NCBI GenBank assembly: GCA_963969595.1
Contig: OZ018416.1
Span: 8,820,065 to 8,884,064, forward strand
Reading direction: 5' to 3'
Length of the DNA: 64,000 bases
From: Neckera pumila
Taxonomy: Eukaryota; Streptophyta; Bryopsida; Hypnales; Neckeraceae
Under the pieces are notes generated by a model, which saw nothing but the letters and a program-made list of their open reading frames with translations, was not told the DNA's origin and did not search any database. Shown piece by piece: positions 49,607 through 61,564 of this stretch. Both the position numbers and the translations under genes were made by a program. Position 1 is the first letter of the stretch; the number at the start of each line of letters is the position of its first letter.

Positions 49607-49610
49607 TTAA

Positions 49611-50823
49611 ATTTATTTTGCTAATAAGAATCATAATGAAGGACATTCCATTGTTTACAATTTTTTGCCCAAAATTTAGTTAATCAACTCAAAATAAAAA
49701 TATTTAACTAATTTCCTCTATATAACTTTTCAATGCAATCAATCAATTATTTAAATTTTAGTTTCAATTTTTTCAGAATAAATCATTTTTAAAAACCAAA
49801 TAAATCAATGTTCTTCCATAATTATACTTTCATCCACAATTTGGTGATTTCATCCAAGATTTTTTTTTTGTTCGAAGTTTGTTGGTGAAAAACTTCACGG
49901 GTTGTAAAGTCATTTTTTAGCCAAAATTTTTTTTTCATGTGCAATCTGGCACCAAAATGCCAAAAAAAAGCCTTGCACTTACTTCTCTTGCTTACTTAAC
50001 CTTACCATGAACTAGTGTGCCCTGTGCTGTTGCCACAACCAAAACGAAAGGAAAAGTCATTTTTTTTTATTGATACAAAAAACTTTGAAATTTAATAACT
50101 TTCACATCGTCATTCCAAACGCCACAAAACAAAGCCCGTCCACCTCTAATCGCCAAGACCTTTCCAATGGTACCAAGAATGCAATCAAAATCAAAGTAAA
50201 AATATTTTTCTAATTTTTTGATTCAATAAATACTTGAAATTCAATAACTTTTGCACCGTATGCCCAAACGCCACAAAACCAAGCCTGTGCACCCCTCCTT
50301 GCCGATAGTTTTCCGACGGTACCAAGCACGCGGCTGAGGGACGTACGGTTTGGGAGATCTCAACATAACAAACATTCAAACAAACAAAACAAAACAAAAC
50401 AGCCAAACTTAAGGTATGGATAGCTCGTCTTATACATGTGGGATGAATAAGTGAACATTCATCTAAATTTTTCAAGTTTCATCCATACCAACGAGGATCG
50501 CTGTCTGCACTGCCCAAAAATAAATGAAAGAAAATGACCTGGATTGTCGCCTGACAATCCCGATGATTCTCCGTCGGAGGGCTATCGCAGTCTCCGCAGT
50601 TACCGAATTCGCCACAGCCCCTTCACGCAATTGGGGCGGAGTTGCACTCTCAGTTCCGCTTCCTCGCACGAGTATTGAATTTGTATTGAACGTTCCGTTG
50701 TACTGTGCGAGCTTGAAATTTGTTAAGCGGGAGGTCACAGCCTTCTGGCAAATCAAAACTAGCCAAGGCGAGGTCAATCCGGAGGTTTACAGCTTCGTGA
50801 ATTGAGAGAGCATCGACGTCAGG
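49611..50823. other. PEX7 upstream region
   Basis: The first part is AT-rich. From about 50470 composition is balanced, with an open frame of 93 codons at 50524-50805 that has no known motif and stops before the PEX7 ATG. It probably includes the PEX7 promoter and leader. Confidence 0.45.
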
Positions 50824-53800
50824 ATGCCGATGTTCAAGACCGCCTTCAACGGCTACGCCGTGAGTCCACCTTCTTTTCGTTTCCTTCTTCTTGCTTTTCG
50901 CTAAAATTTATTGTTCAAGTGAAAATTCTGCGAATGAGCTTAGTGTTGATGCAATTGAGGAATAAAAAGGAATTATAGGATTCTTGGAGGTTTGCGAAGG
51001 GTTGATCGAAGAAGATTAGTTCGCGAAAAGAGGACTTGGAAGTACTCTAGGCAATTTTCGTTTAGGCAGTGATGTTCTTTGTCGAATAGTTGTGTAGATG
51101 ACCTAATTTCGATTGAAGTTTGTTTTGTGGTTTAGGAAATTTTCTTGAATTCATTATTTTCTAAGAATTTGGACAGAAATAGTACTTGCGGTCGAATTTC
51201 TCTGTGGAACTTGAGACGATTAGCTGGAAGAGTGTAGATCTTTCTTTTAGGAGGGGTATAGGTGTGTCGAAATGTGTGCAACATTGTTAAGCTCCTGCGT
51301 TGTCCAGCACTGTTTATCAATCTTCATTCAGAAATGGCTTCTTTGTTGTTTAAGTGTAATATGCGAAGAGGCTTCGGGAAGATGAGTATTGGCGCAAATG
51401 AGGAACCGATTGTAGGCTTCTCGGAATTTCACGAAGGCTTGATCGAAGAAGATTAGGAAGACTCCAGGCACTTTTCACTGAGGGCTAGATGACCTAATTG
51501 CAGCGAAACCCCCGATTGATCATAGTTTTGCGGGCAGTACATATGCTTGAAAACCTTATTTTTACGAAAGTAGACAGAAAATATTACTTCTGGTAGGATT
51601 TCTACCTTTTTATAAGTTCGGTGAAACATAACACATTTAACTAAAAGAGAGTAGAGTTTCTTCTCTTAGGAGGAACATGGTTGTGTCGACATGTTAAGCT
51701 CCTGTGTTATCAAGCGCTTTATTGCAATCTTAATCGAGGAAGAACTGCCTATGTTTAATGTTGATAGCCCTCACCTTTTCTGCTGATTGCTGTATTTCTG
51801 AACTGTTGTCTGTAGAAGATCAATTCTCTGCTTTATGATGAGTATAGTATGTATGTGCAATTGTGTTGCATCAGAGCAAATTCATTTGTTAGAGTTAACT
51901 CTCGCCGTATAAATTATGCATTTCTTTTTGAGAAATAGTGACCAATTATATTTAGCGATGTAGGTAATTAGTACTCTGGGGCTTTGAACTCGGAGGACTT
52001 GTTGATTTTACCAGGTGAAATTCAGTCCATTTTTGGAGAACCGTATAGCTGTGTCCACTTCAGAAAACTTTGGCATTGTTGGTACCGGCCGCCAGCATGT
52101 ACTTGACGTAAGTATCTTTCATGATATTTTTCTTATATTTGAAGGCAGTAGAAATTGAAGAATGCAAGCAGTTTCTTACCTTCACTTTCGAAAAAGATAG
52201 AGTATTCCTTTTGCACATTTCATATGTTTAGTTGTTATAGAAGGAATGTTTTCAGTAGCACAAGAGAGCTACTCATTCCTTCCCTGATTTAAGAGAAATA
52301 AATTTTTATTATTATTTGCAGTTAACTCCCAATGGCATGGTGCAAATAGCTGCATTTGATACCCCCGATGGTCTTTATGATTGTGCGTGGTCTGAGGTAC
52401 TCTTTCTTCACCTTCACTGCTGAATGTCACCTATGTCAGGATCCGTTATTTGTAGTTGTCCTGCCATTTTTCCAATGCTGAAGATCGTGTTGCAATGTCA
52501 ATGCAGAGGTGCCTTCCTTGAAAACTGTCCGCTAATTTGCAGTCATGTTCGGTGCTCTTGGTGATCTATATTTCTTGATTTCCGTTGTAATACACTTGAA
52601 CATTTAAACAGGACAACGAAAATGTGCTGGTATCAGCAAGTGGAGATGGCAGTATCAAGGTAATGATCAGATCCTGCGGTTACTCTTCAGATTTGGCTAG
52701 AGTACTTGATAGTCCTCGAACATATAATATTGTTGAAGAAGACCTTAAAATAGACCTTAAAATATATCTTGTCGTTCGAATATGTGGTCAATTTGCGGAT
52801 CTTTGACGGCGCACATGGACGATGTTGTTTGCTTTCAGGTTTGGGATTTATCAGCTCCTCCCATGGCTAACCCAGTTAGCAACCGTCTAGAGCATGCACA
52901 TGAAGTGTACGTCTTAGTCCTTCTCATTAGCGGCTGTAACAGACGCAATCTTCTAGTTTGAATATCTTTTACGTTGGGGAGTTCTGCTTCTTTTCTCTTC
53001 GAGTCTAAAGACTTCTTTATACATTAAGGCTTTGTGCGAGGACTGAAATTTAGCTATGATCCACGCTGATCAGTGCACTATGGTGTGGAGCAGGGCTTCG
53101 GTTGACTGGAATATGGTCAGGAAAGATTCATTTTTGAGTAGCTCTTGGGATGACACTATTCGGGTAGGCATCACCCATCTATTAGGGGCTCTTCCACACA
53201 ACAGTGCCTTCCTTGCTTCTTACTTTACTTTGGTAACTAGTTACATTGTTGTGTTGGAGATGTTATCTGACCCAGAATTTCATTACTTGATCATGCACGT
53301 CAAATTTTACCTACATAAGCCTATGCAGCAACATTTTCTGATTCTCCTATCTTTGACGGTTGAGGAAGTCTAATTGTTCGTTCTGGGTTATAACTGACTG
53401 CGAATGTTGTAGCTCGTAGTTTGTGGGGCCAATGAGGGCATAGAAAATGAGGTTAAAGGGTTTTGGATCGGTGTATGTGAAATGTCTGGAGGCCGGTACA
53501 GGGTATAGCTCAGACCTTGAAGTCCATTCACTTGCACTAGTGCATACTATAATAGTTTGACACGCCGTATTTTTACGTCTCTTGTTGGTGTGTAGAATTT
53601 TCAAGACGTCTAACATTTGCTAATCATTGAATTCTAGTGCAGTTGTGGACTGTAGATGCACCACAGTCACTAAGAACTTTCGCCGAGCACTCTTACTGTG
53701 TCTACAACGCAACCTGGTAAGTTTATGACTATCTCATTGCTACCTTGCCAACCTTTGTTTCCTTGATGCCTAATCTCGTGTATAATTAACGGCTCTTTGT

Positions 53801-54465
53801 ATAGAGCTCTACGTTCAGATTAAGAATGGAAGTCACCGAGCTCTACGTTGCCTTCGTAATCGAGTTACGAATTAGTCCCACTTGGCAGCAATTGAGCCAT
53901 TGAAATGTATGTACGCTCTCCACGATATCATGCTTTTTTGACATTTTTTTTCGAATTTGGGACTTGTGCTCTGGCCAGGAATCCCCGGCATGCGGACATT
54001 TTCGCTTCCGCCTCAGGTGATTGCACAGTCCGGGTATGGGATGTGCGTCAACCCCGATCAACCTTCGTAATCCCAGGACATGAAATGGAAATACTCACAT
54101 GCGATTGGAACAAGTACAACGAGTTCATGCTGGCAACAGGCTCGGTGGACAAGTCTATCAAGATCTGGGACGTTCGAAACCCTCGTCAAGAACTGACACG
54201 AATGCTTGGCCACACGTATGCTGTTCGTCGGGTGAAATTCTCGCCTCACCAAGAAACCCTCTTGGCATCCTGCTCGTACGATATGACGGTCTGTATGTGG
54301 GACTTCCGGCAGCCAGAGGATGCCCTCCTTGCTCGTCTAACCCATCACACCGAGTTTGCTGTTGGCATTGACATGAGCGTCTTAGTAGAGGGTTTGCTAG
54401 CCAGCACTGCGTGGGATGAGTCGGTCTTTGTCTGGCAGCTGGGGATGGATCCCCGTGCTGCTTAG
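50824..54465 (+). CDS. PEX7: Peroxisomal PTS2 receptor PEX7, WD40 protein, 8 exons
   Basis: PEX7 binds the N-terminal PTS2 signal of matrix proteins in the cytosol and delivers them to the peroxisomal docking machinery with PEX5. Exons: 50824-50859, 52015-52107, 52322-52396, 52612-52659, 52839-52906, 53094-53163, 53643-53716, 53979-54465. All introns are GT-AG and the joined frame is open for 316 residues, matching the usual plant length of about 317. The N-terminus MPMFKTAFNGYAVKFSPF is typical of the family. WD40 blades are visible as SASGDGSIKVWD, SSSWDDTIRLW, SASGDCTVRVWDVRQP, TGSVDKSIKIWDVRNP and SCSYDMTVCMWDFRQP. The C-terminus has the near-invariant HHTEFAVGIDMSVLVEGL and ends GMDPRAA. 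The last four blades sit in one large final exon. It lies 3.1 kb downstream of ZDS on the same strand. No functional link between the two is implied. Confidence 0.95.
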
Positions 54466-55250
54466 ACCTATAATGATATTATCTTTCATTTTTTTCAAGG
54501 TCTTTCTCTTTTTTGTAACTGTTTCTGGCTGCGTGACCAACCTCTCTGCTCTTTGAATTTGTTCCTGAGTTGCTGTCTATTCTGATCGCCGTGCAGACTC
54601 ACCTAATCTTGTGCTGTAGCACTTTTATCCTAACGTTTTTCTGATAAACGTAAATACTCCTTCGGCAAAGTATTTTATAATTTCCTTTGCAGATATGAAG
54701 TCTCTCCTACAGTGGGCTGGCTCCTTGTGATATAAGAGTTGCCTCCATCTTCCCTAAGGTACCTTCATCTTAAATTTGGCCAGGAAACCCAATTCGGCCA
54801 GAACTTGAGAATTCTTGTCCTAGAATGTCCGCTCGAATTCATGCGGGCTGAAATTGGGCCTACAGTATTACGGTATTTATTTGAAGTACAACCAGATGCG
54901 TATACTCCGATGCTATGCATTTCTCTTGTGGTCCACAATGCCATAGTGAAGTGAATGAAAAACGGCTCTTCCCTACTCACGCCTGCAGGTACATGATAGC
55001 GTTTGTTAGTTACTTTTCTTTTACTCCTTTTCTTTCCTGGTCGGGGTCTCTTACCCTTTATGTACTGCCTTTTTCCTTCATTTATCCCGAGATGGGCTTT
55101 CAAGAAATTGAATGAAAAAAGTTTGCAGTCAAGTCCATCAAGTACCCTACTACGTGAAGGTCAAATTTGACATGAATTTTTGTAAAAAAAGTGCCACATG
55201 ACATCTGGTTGGTGCAAGGTGATGTGGACTTGTCAAAGGCAACCTAATTG
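54466..55250. other. 3' flank of PEX7
   Basis: T-rich sequence after the stop, likely the 3' UTR in its first few hundred bases. No further gene recognised. Confidence 0.45.
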
Positions 55251-55254
55251 TTAA

Positions 55255-55379
55255 TCCCCAAACTCCCAAGGCGTTTTTTCATAAAAAAACACTCAAAACT
55301 ACCATTTCTATTGCAAAGTTGCAAAAAACTTTAGAAACTGTTTGTTTTGCATGTCTAATAGTAGGATCTTGCATTAGAT
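55255..55379. mobile_element. TTAA-family class B host element, left piece
   Basis: The left end follows TTAA 55251-55254 (CCCCAAACTCCCAAGGCG) and runs to GGATCTTGCATTAGAT. The class B sequence then breaks at TA and resumes at 56446. The intervening DNA is an inserted MITE. Confidence 0.7.
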
Positions 55380-55381
55380 TA

Positions 55382-56443
55382 AGGTACTTTGCTCTAAAAG
55401 TGACCTTGTTCTAAATGCGCCCCCTATCTAGGAATGAGTGCGATGTTGCTTGAAATATCTATTATTGTTAATGATGAGTTAGATAGGCTTAACCCCTAAA
55501 GTCCCAAGGCCATTTTTTTGTCAAAAACCACTCAAAATTGCCATTTTGGCTACGTTCACCCAAGAACACAAAAAACAACATTTTTTTAGAATCTAACCAA
55601 AAGATCTTGTACTTCACTTGTCAAAGATCATGTGGTAAAAATTTCATGAAGTTTGACTGTATACATTGAAAGATATTAGCATTCAAAGTTGAAAATGAAA
55701 GTTTTTTTTGAACACTGACCTGCAATTTCAGATGACTTTGACCACCATTTGTGAAAAAATTTTGCACTACAGACTTTGAATTAAAAATTACTTATGTTGA
55801 AGATGTAAGTTGAAAGTCTACAAAAAAAATTTCAAAAAAAAAAGACTTGATTTTCATTCTTTAAAAAATTGTTAAGTAGAAGTAGGTCCAAGATTGAAAA
55901 AATAAATAAATCATTAATAGCTCTTAGATGGAATTGAAATACAATAATCCCAATGGTGAGATTGTTTTAGCAAGCAAGCACAACAATCTCAAAAACATTG
56001 AAAAAATTGTGAAAATTGCATTTAGAAATGAATCCTACAAGTTATTTTTTCAAAAAGATGCTTAGGTTGCCCGAAAAAACAAGATTGTCCATAACTTGCT
56101 CATTATTAGTCCAAATAAAATGAATCAAAGCTTCACATGTAGACAAAAATATAAAAATTCAGAGGAAAAAAAAATTAAAATTTATTTTGACTTTTTGCAA
56201 AAAAATTGTGCTGCCCGCCGAGTTCAGTTTGAGGCTTTTTGTAGTATAACTTTTGCTCCCGGGCACCAATTGAAATAAAAATTATATTCCCACAAAGTTG
56301 ATCCATTTTTCTATCTTATGGAAAAGTTTCAAAAAGTTTTACTAAAAATTGAGCCCATAGGTACCTACTTGAAATCTGATTTGTCCCCTGAGGGGACAAT
56401 GGGAGTTTAGGGGTTAAATGGTTGCTTTAAGAGCAAACTACTT
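55382..56443. mobile_element. TA-flanked MITE inserted in a class B element, itself interrupted
   Basis: The ends are AGGTACTTTGCTCTAAAAG and CTTTAAGAGCAAACTACTT (inverted), with TA at 55380-55381 and 56444-56445. Removing it joins class B sequence smoothly. It is split by the class B element at 55493-56413, without which it would be about 137 bp. Confidence 0.75.
55493..56413. mobile_element. TTAA-family element, class B, full length, nested
   Basis: The ends are CCCCTAAAGTCCC and GGGAGTTTAGGGG with TTAA at 55489-55492 and 56414-56417 (921 bp). The right hairpin is TTGTCCCCTGAGGGGACAA. It is inserted in the small TA-flanked MITE. Confidence 0.88.
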
Positions 56444-56445
56444 TA

Positions 56446-56925
56446 GTATGAGAATGTATGGAAGAAATTTCAAAATCTTTGACGAGGTAGATTGTGAGAT
56501 ATTTGCATTTGAAGTAAAGAAATCCAAGATTTTTGCACCTTGCTTGAATAGACTTTTAAGGCTTTGAATCTTCATAGCTTAATGTTTTTGCACTACACAT
56601 TTTGAACTTCAAATTTTTTATATTGTTGAAAGTCTAGTATTTTTTTTTCAAAAAACAACAATTTGATTTTCATTCTTTAAAAAATTGTTGAGTCAAATTG
56701 GGTTCAAGATTGAATGAAAATTTAAATCATTAATAGTTCAAAGATGAAATTGAAATCCAATAATTCCAACAGCGAGACTGTTCTAGCAAACTAACTTGAC
56801 CCTATCAAACATTTTCTTTTTATCATAAAAATTACATTAGAAATTGAATCCTACAAATCATTTTTTCAAGAAAATGTCCATAATGCCCCCAACTTCTCTT
56901 TGGGTTACACATGGAAATATTTTTC
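56446..56925. mobile_element. TTAA-family class B host element, right piece
   Basis: It continues the element begun at 55255 (GTATGAGAATGTATGG, ATTCCAAC.GCGAGA.TGTT, GAATCCTACAAATC). It is truncated near the start of the GTTGCAAG-family element and no right end remains. Confidence 0.65.
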
Positions 56926-56935
56926 TAATAGGGTT

Positions 56936-57650
56936 GTTGCAAGAAACACTTGTCCTTTTTGGTGTCCCCTTGGCCTTGGTCACATACATTCTCACTCATA
57001 ACTTTTGCATTGTGTGTTCTTTTCTCATGAAATTTGAAATGAAGGTACATATAGTAATTTCAGACATTGTGTAATTTTTTCCAATTTTTTAAATTAGTTT
57101 ACTATTTTTAAATTGCCCCCAATAGGATGTCTACTTGGCCATTTTAGAGGTTTTTAATACTATTTTCAACTCAAAAATGCAAATTTGAAGGTAAAAATTG
57201 GTATACAAGGAGCTCTAATATAATTACACAAGCCTACATAGAATTTTTTCAAAAATAATAAAGTGTCCACCTTCCACATATGCTCAAAGTGTATTACCTT
57301 TGCACATGTGTAGATAACACAATTTTTTTTTCCAAAAGTGAAAATGGTTGAAGAGAAGTACCTCCAAGCTAGAAAAAATGGATTTTTTTCTTTTCTTTTT
57401 TTCTTTTTTTTACTATTTTCTAAAAACAAAATCCCATACTATGTATTTTCTTGCATTTTCCATCACTCTTAGAATGTGTATAACTTTTAGATATAAATTT
57501 TTTTAGGTCTGAATTTTCACGTACATACTATTTTGAGTGCTTCACAAATTATCTATATTTTATTTTATTTTAAGAAAATTTATTTCAAAAGTCACAGTAC
57601 TTTAGTACTAAGGCCGTTTTGAGCCAAAACCGGCAGGTGTTTCTTGCAAC
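56936..57650. mobile_element. Element with GTTGCAAGAAA inverted ends, copy 2 (reversed)
   Basis: It begins GTTGCAAGAAACACTTGTCC and ends CGGCAGGTGTTTCTTGCAAC. The similarity of the ends extends outward to AATAGGGT / ACCCAATA, so the true inverted repeat may be about 25-30 bp. It is the reverse of 26403-27023. Confidence 0.6.
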
Positions 57651-57662
57651 TACCCAATAATT

Positions 57663-57932
57663 TAAGGTAGTCTGTTCTAAAAGCAACCACTAAAATAAAG
57701 GAACACTTTTCTTTCTTCAATATTTCAACAATGTACATTTCAAGAGGTGGTCAGTTTTGCCACCATTGCATTTCAACTTCAAAAGTTTGTATCTAATTCC
57801 ACAGAGGTCCAAAAAATATGAAACGACTTGGGTTAGATTCCAATTCCACCTTTCTTCTTACAAAAATTTACTGTTTCAACAAGTTTACCTTCCCCCCAAA
57901 GGCAACTAATCAGCTCTTACTTAAAGGTTGCC
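57663..57932. mobile_element. Diverged AGGTAG-type MITE
   Basis: The left end AAGGTAGTCTGTTCTAAAAG matches the TA-flanked MITE family. The interior matches 8990-9236. The right end is not clean, and the sequence runs directly into the next TTAA-family element. Confidence 0.45.
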
Positions 57933-57936
57933 ATAA

Positions 57937-58856
57937 CCCCTAAAGGACCGAGGTGATTTTCCTATCAAAAGCCACTCAAAACTGTCAATTCTATTGCAAA
58001 GATAAAAGAACTTTAAAAATTGATTTTCTTGCATATCCAACTGTAAGATCTTATACTTGACTAGTATATGAATACGTGAAAGAAATTTCAGAAACTTTGA
58101 CTACGTAGATTGCAACATATATGCATTTAAAGTGAAGAAAACAAGTTTTTGGCACCTTGCTTGACTAGATTTTTTGGTTATGAATCTTTTTAATTCAAAT
58201 TTTTTGCACTACTGATTTTTATTTTCTACTTATTTATATTAATTAGTTGAGTTGAAAATCTACCAAAAAAATTTAGGAAAAAAAGCACTTAATTTTCACT
58301 CATTAAAAAATTGTTAAATAGAAGTGGGTTCAAGATTGAAGAAAAAACTAAATTGTTAATAGCTTTTAGATGGAATTGAACCACAATAATCCCAACAGCA
58401 AGTTTGTTCTAGCAAGAAAATCTAACCTTTTCTAACAATTTTTTTTTTAAATTCTGAAAATTGCATTCAAAAATGAATTTTACAAGTTATTTTTTCAAAA
58501 AGATGCTTAGATTGCCCAAAAAACTAAGATAGTCCATAACTTTCTCATTATTAGTCCAAATTGAATGAAATAAAGCTTCAAATGTAGACAAAAATACAAT
58601 CTTGAGAAAAAAAATTGAAACTTTTTTTGGGACTTTTTGTGATTTTTTTTGTGTTGCCCGCCAAACTTCATTTTTGCTTATTGTGCCATAACTTTTGCTC
58701 TCGGGCATCAATTAAAATAAAAAATTATATATTCAAAAATCTCTCACCAAAATACAAAACCTCAAAAAATCCCAAAAACTATCACTAAAAATTGAGACAG
58801 TAGGAACTTGCTTGGACCCAAATTGTCCCCCTAGGAGACAAATGGTCCTTTTGGAG
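57937..58856. mobile_element. TTAA-family element, class B, left half of inverted pair
   Basis: It starts CCCCTAAAGGACCGAGG after ATAA (mutated TTAA) and ends GGTCCTTTTGGAG before TTAA 58857-58860 (920 bp). The right hairpin is TTGTCCCCCTAGGAGACAA. It abuts an oppositely oriented copy across the single TTAA. Confidence 0.85.
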
Positions 58857-58860
58857 TTAA

Positions 58861-59769
58861 CCCCTAAAGGACCATTGTCCGTTCGGGGGACAAATGGGAT
58901 TTCGGGCAAGTACCTACGGGCTGAAATTTTCTCCTGATTTTCTGAAACTTTTTGTAAACGTGAAGAATTGAGAGAGGTATGTGGCAAAAAAAAAATTGAA
59001 ATCGGACCTTCGAGCAAGAAGTTATGCCATTTCTTGGAATGCGTGGGGACGGGGGGCAGCAAAAAAATTTGCAAAATTTTGAATTTTTTTCTTAAATATT
59101 CTTTTTCTCATAGATTGTATTTTTGTTTATCTGGAAAGCTTTGATTCATTTCATTTGGATTTGTTATGAGGAAGTTATGGACATTCTTGTTTTTTGGGCA
59201 GTTAGAGCATCTTCTTGAAAAAAATAATTTGTAGGATTCATTTTGGAATGCAATTTTTCAAATTTTTTTTTTGTAATGGTTTAGTTTACTTGTTAGAACA
59301 ATCTCACCATTGGGATTAGTGCATTTTAATTCCATCTAAAATATATGAATATTTTAGATTTTCCTTCTATCTTGTACCTACTTCTACTTAACAATTTTTT
59401 TAAGAATGATAATTAAGTTTTTTTGATTTTATTTTTTTTTCCTAGACTCTCAACTCAATTCTCCACTACAAAGATTTAAAGCTCAAAACGCTATAGTGCA
59501 AAAATTTTAAGTTAAAAATGTTTAAAGTCAAAAAATCTGGTCCCGCAATGTCCTGAAAAACTTGTTTTTTCCACTTTAAACGCAGATATCTTGCAATCTG
59601 TGCGGTCAAAAATTCTGAAATTTTTTCCACACATTCTCATACTAGTTAGGTATAAGATCCTACAGTTAGATGTGCAAAAAAAACAATTTTAAATTTTTTT
59701 TACTCTTTGCTCTAGAAATGGCAGTTTTGAGAATTTTTGGGCAGAAAAAAGGCCTTGGTCCTTTAGGGG
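58861..59769. mobile_element. TTAA-family element, class B, reversed, right half of pair
   Basis: The ends are CCCCTAAAGGACC and GGTCCTTTAGGGG with TTAA at 58857-58860 (shared) and 59770-59773 (909 bp). The left hairpin is TTGTCCGTTCGGGGGACAA. It is better preserved than its neighbour, so probably inserted later. Confidence 0.88.
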
Positions 59770-59773
59770 TTAA

Positions 59774-61454
59774 AAGCACACTACAAAAGATATAAAAAGT
59801 GGTTGGGAACATGACCATGCAAATCTTCTGGAAGATGGATTGGTGAAGGCCTCACTCCAGAGTCCAGACCAGACCCACCAGAACTAAAATAATGGCAAGC
59901 CAACTCCATTCACCTTACAGACTCTTTAAGTTATTTGAATTCTCCGCAACAGAAGATTCCTGTCTATCACAAGACAAAAGGCCAATTGCTCCTTTTCTCT
60001 TTGGGGGAGGACGTGCATACACTGCAGTCAACATTGGATGGGGGTCCATTTATAAATGCAACCATTTCCTCTTTTAGCCACATGTCGCACTTGTACGGCT
60101 ACCACCCTTTAACTTTAAGCTCGCTAGCTTTATGGCAACCAGCGTTCGGGAAGATTTTGGAGCTCTACCAGTAGATATCCTCCTTCTACAATAATGGTCC
60201 GGTTTTTTTTAGAGGGCACCTGTTTCATCCTTTCAATTCTGAAATTTTCCGGTTTTTTGCCCCCCATATCAGTTTGTAACCGGCCTATTTCCTTCCAAGT
60301 GAAAATTTGAAAAGTGAAAATCCTCTAATGTCAAAAAATTGCCGGTTTACAATCTAAAAAAGACATTACATTCTTGACAGGAATTGAACCTGGCATAGCC
60401 TTTCACCAACTGAAAGACAAGAATCCTCCCAACCCATGCAATATGGAGTTAAGGATGGTCATTGAAAAGGTTGCAGAAATCAAAGTTTAGGGTTCAAAAT
60501 TTTCACCTTCTTCAAACGGCCCTCCTGCCCCTCTTCCTCGGGTGCTCCCCCATGGCCAGTTGGCCTTGTCCTCAGCTGGTCCCACTGACCCCCTTATGCA
60601 ATACCCAGCCTCTTTATCCCAATACCCGACCTATCTTAACCCCGGATATGTGCCACTTACGGTACATGTATAGCAGCTAAAATCCTCCTTTTTACAAAAC
60701 AAACCGGTTAAAATCCACCCTATTATAAATTGAGGCGGGTAAATTAACCCCCAAATTTTTATGTACACCGGTTGATTGCCTATTTTATCAATTTTCCTCC
60801 GGTTTTCCATCCTTCACTTTCAAAGCTCAACCGGTTTTTTTACCATTTCAACCGGCTAACTTTGTATTAGCCGCCGGTTCTTCCCGGACATTGATGGCAA
60901 CACATCATAATACTTTTTGGAATGTATTCAATGTATTGGTTGGAAATCAAAGAGTGAAAATGAGTATTTTTGCTCTTTGAAAAGGTTAAAGAATTAGGGG
61001 CACCAATGAATTGTGTAGTGCCAAAAGAACCACATCATAACTATGCTTGGAATTCAATGTATTGGTTGTAAATCGAAGAGTGAAAATGAGTATTTTGTCT
61101 ATTAAAAAAGATTAAAGTACTAAGGCATCAATGAATAGTGTGGCCCACATTGGCATCAAATTGGCTCCTTTAGTTAGTGCTTGAGTCCTTTTTTGAACTT
61201 TTGTATATTTTTGCTTCTATTTTTATGATTGTATATTATTTACCTCAATTTCATTAAATTCATTATGTAAAAAGTGTTTTTTAAAAGAGTTAAACATTGG
61301 TTTGGATGAATGAAAAGTTGTGTAGTCAATAAAGCCCTTGGAACCTCTATGTTCATTGTCGACATCATAGAGCTAACTAAAAGGGTTAAGGTGGGTACAC
61401 CCAAAATTGTACCTTGCCTAAAACTATCACGATCTGCTGTGTATATCTCTAAAC
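59774..61454. other. Intergenic, no protein gene recognised
   Basis: Overlapping open frames near 59892-60174 and 60462-60680 lack known motifs. AACCGG/CCGGTT motifs are scattered through 60250-60890. A 65-bp block (AATGTATT.GTTG.AAATC.AAGAGTGAAAATGAGTATTT in outline) is repeated at about 60928 and 61050. Confidence 0.4.
60370..60424 (-). pseudogene. tRNA-like sequence lacking the anticodon arm
   Basis: On the minus strand, ATTCTTG and CAAGAAT would pair as a 7-bp acceptor stem. TTTCAGTTGGTGAAA forms a D-arm with A-box character. CAGGTTCAATTCCTG forms a T-arm with a good B-box. Only about 7 nt separate the two arms, so the anticodon arm is missing. It is a deleted tRNA pseudogene or SINE-like relic. 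Confidence 0.5.
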
Positions 61455-61458
61455 TTAA

Positions 61459-61526
61459 CCTCTAAAGGACCAAGGCCATTTTTCTGCCAAAAAACACTAA
61501 AAATTGTCACTTCTATAGCAAAGAGT

Positions 61527-61564
<38 letters not shown>

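Noticed and set aside
50524..50805. 93-codon open frame upstream of PEX7
   Set aside because: No motif or homology recognised; more likely promoter or leader sequence.
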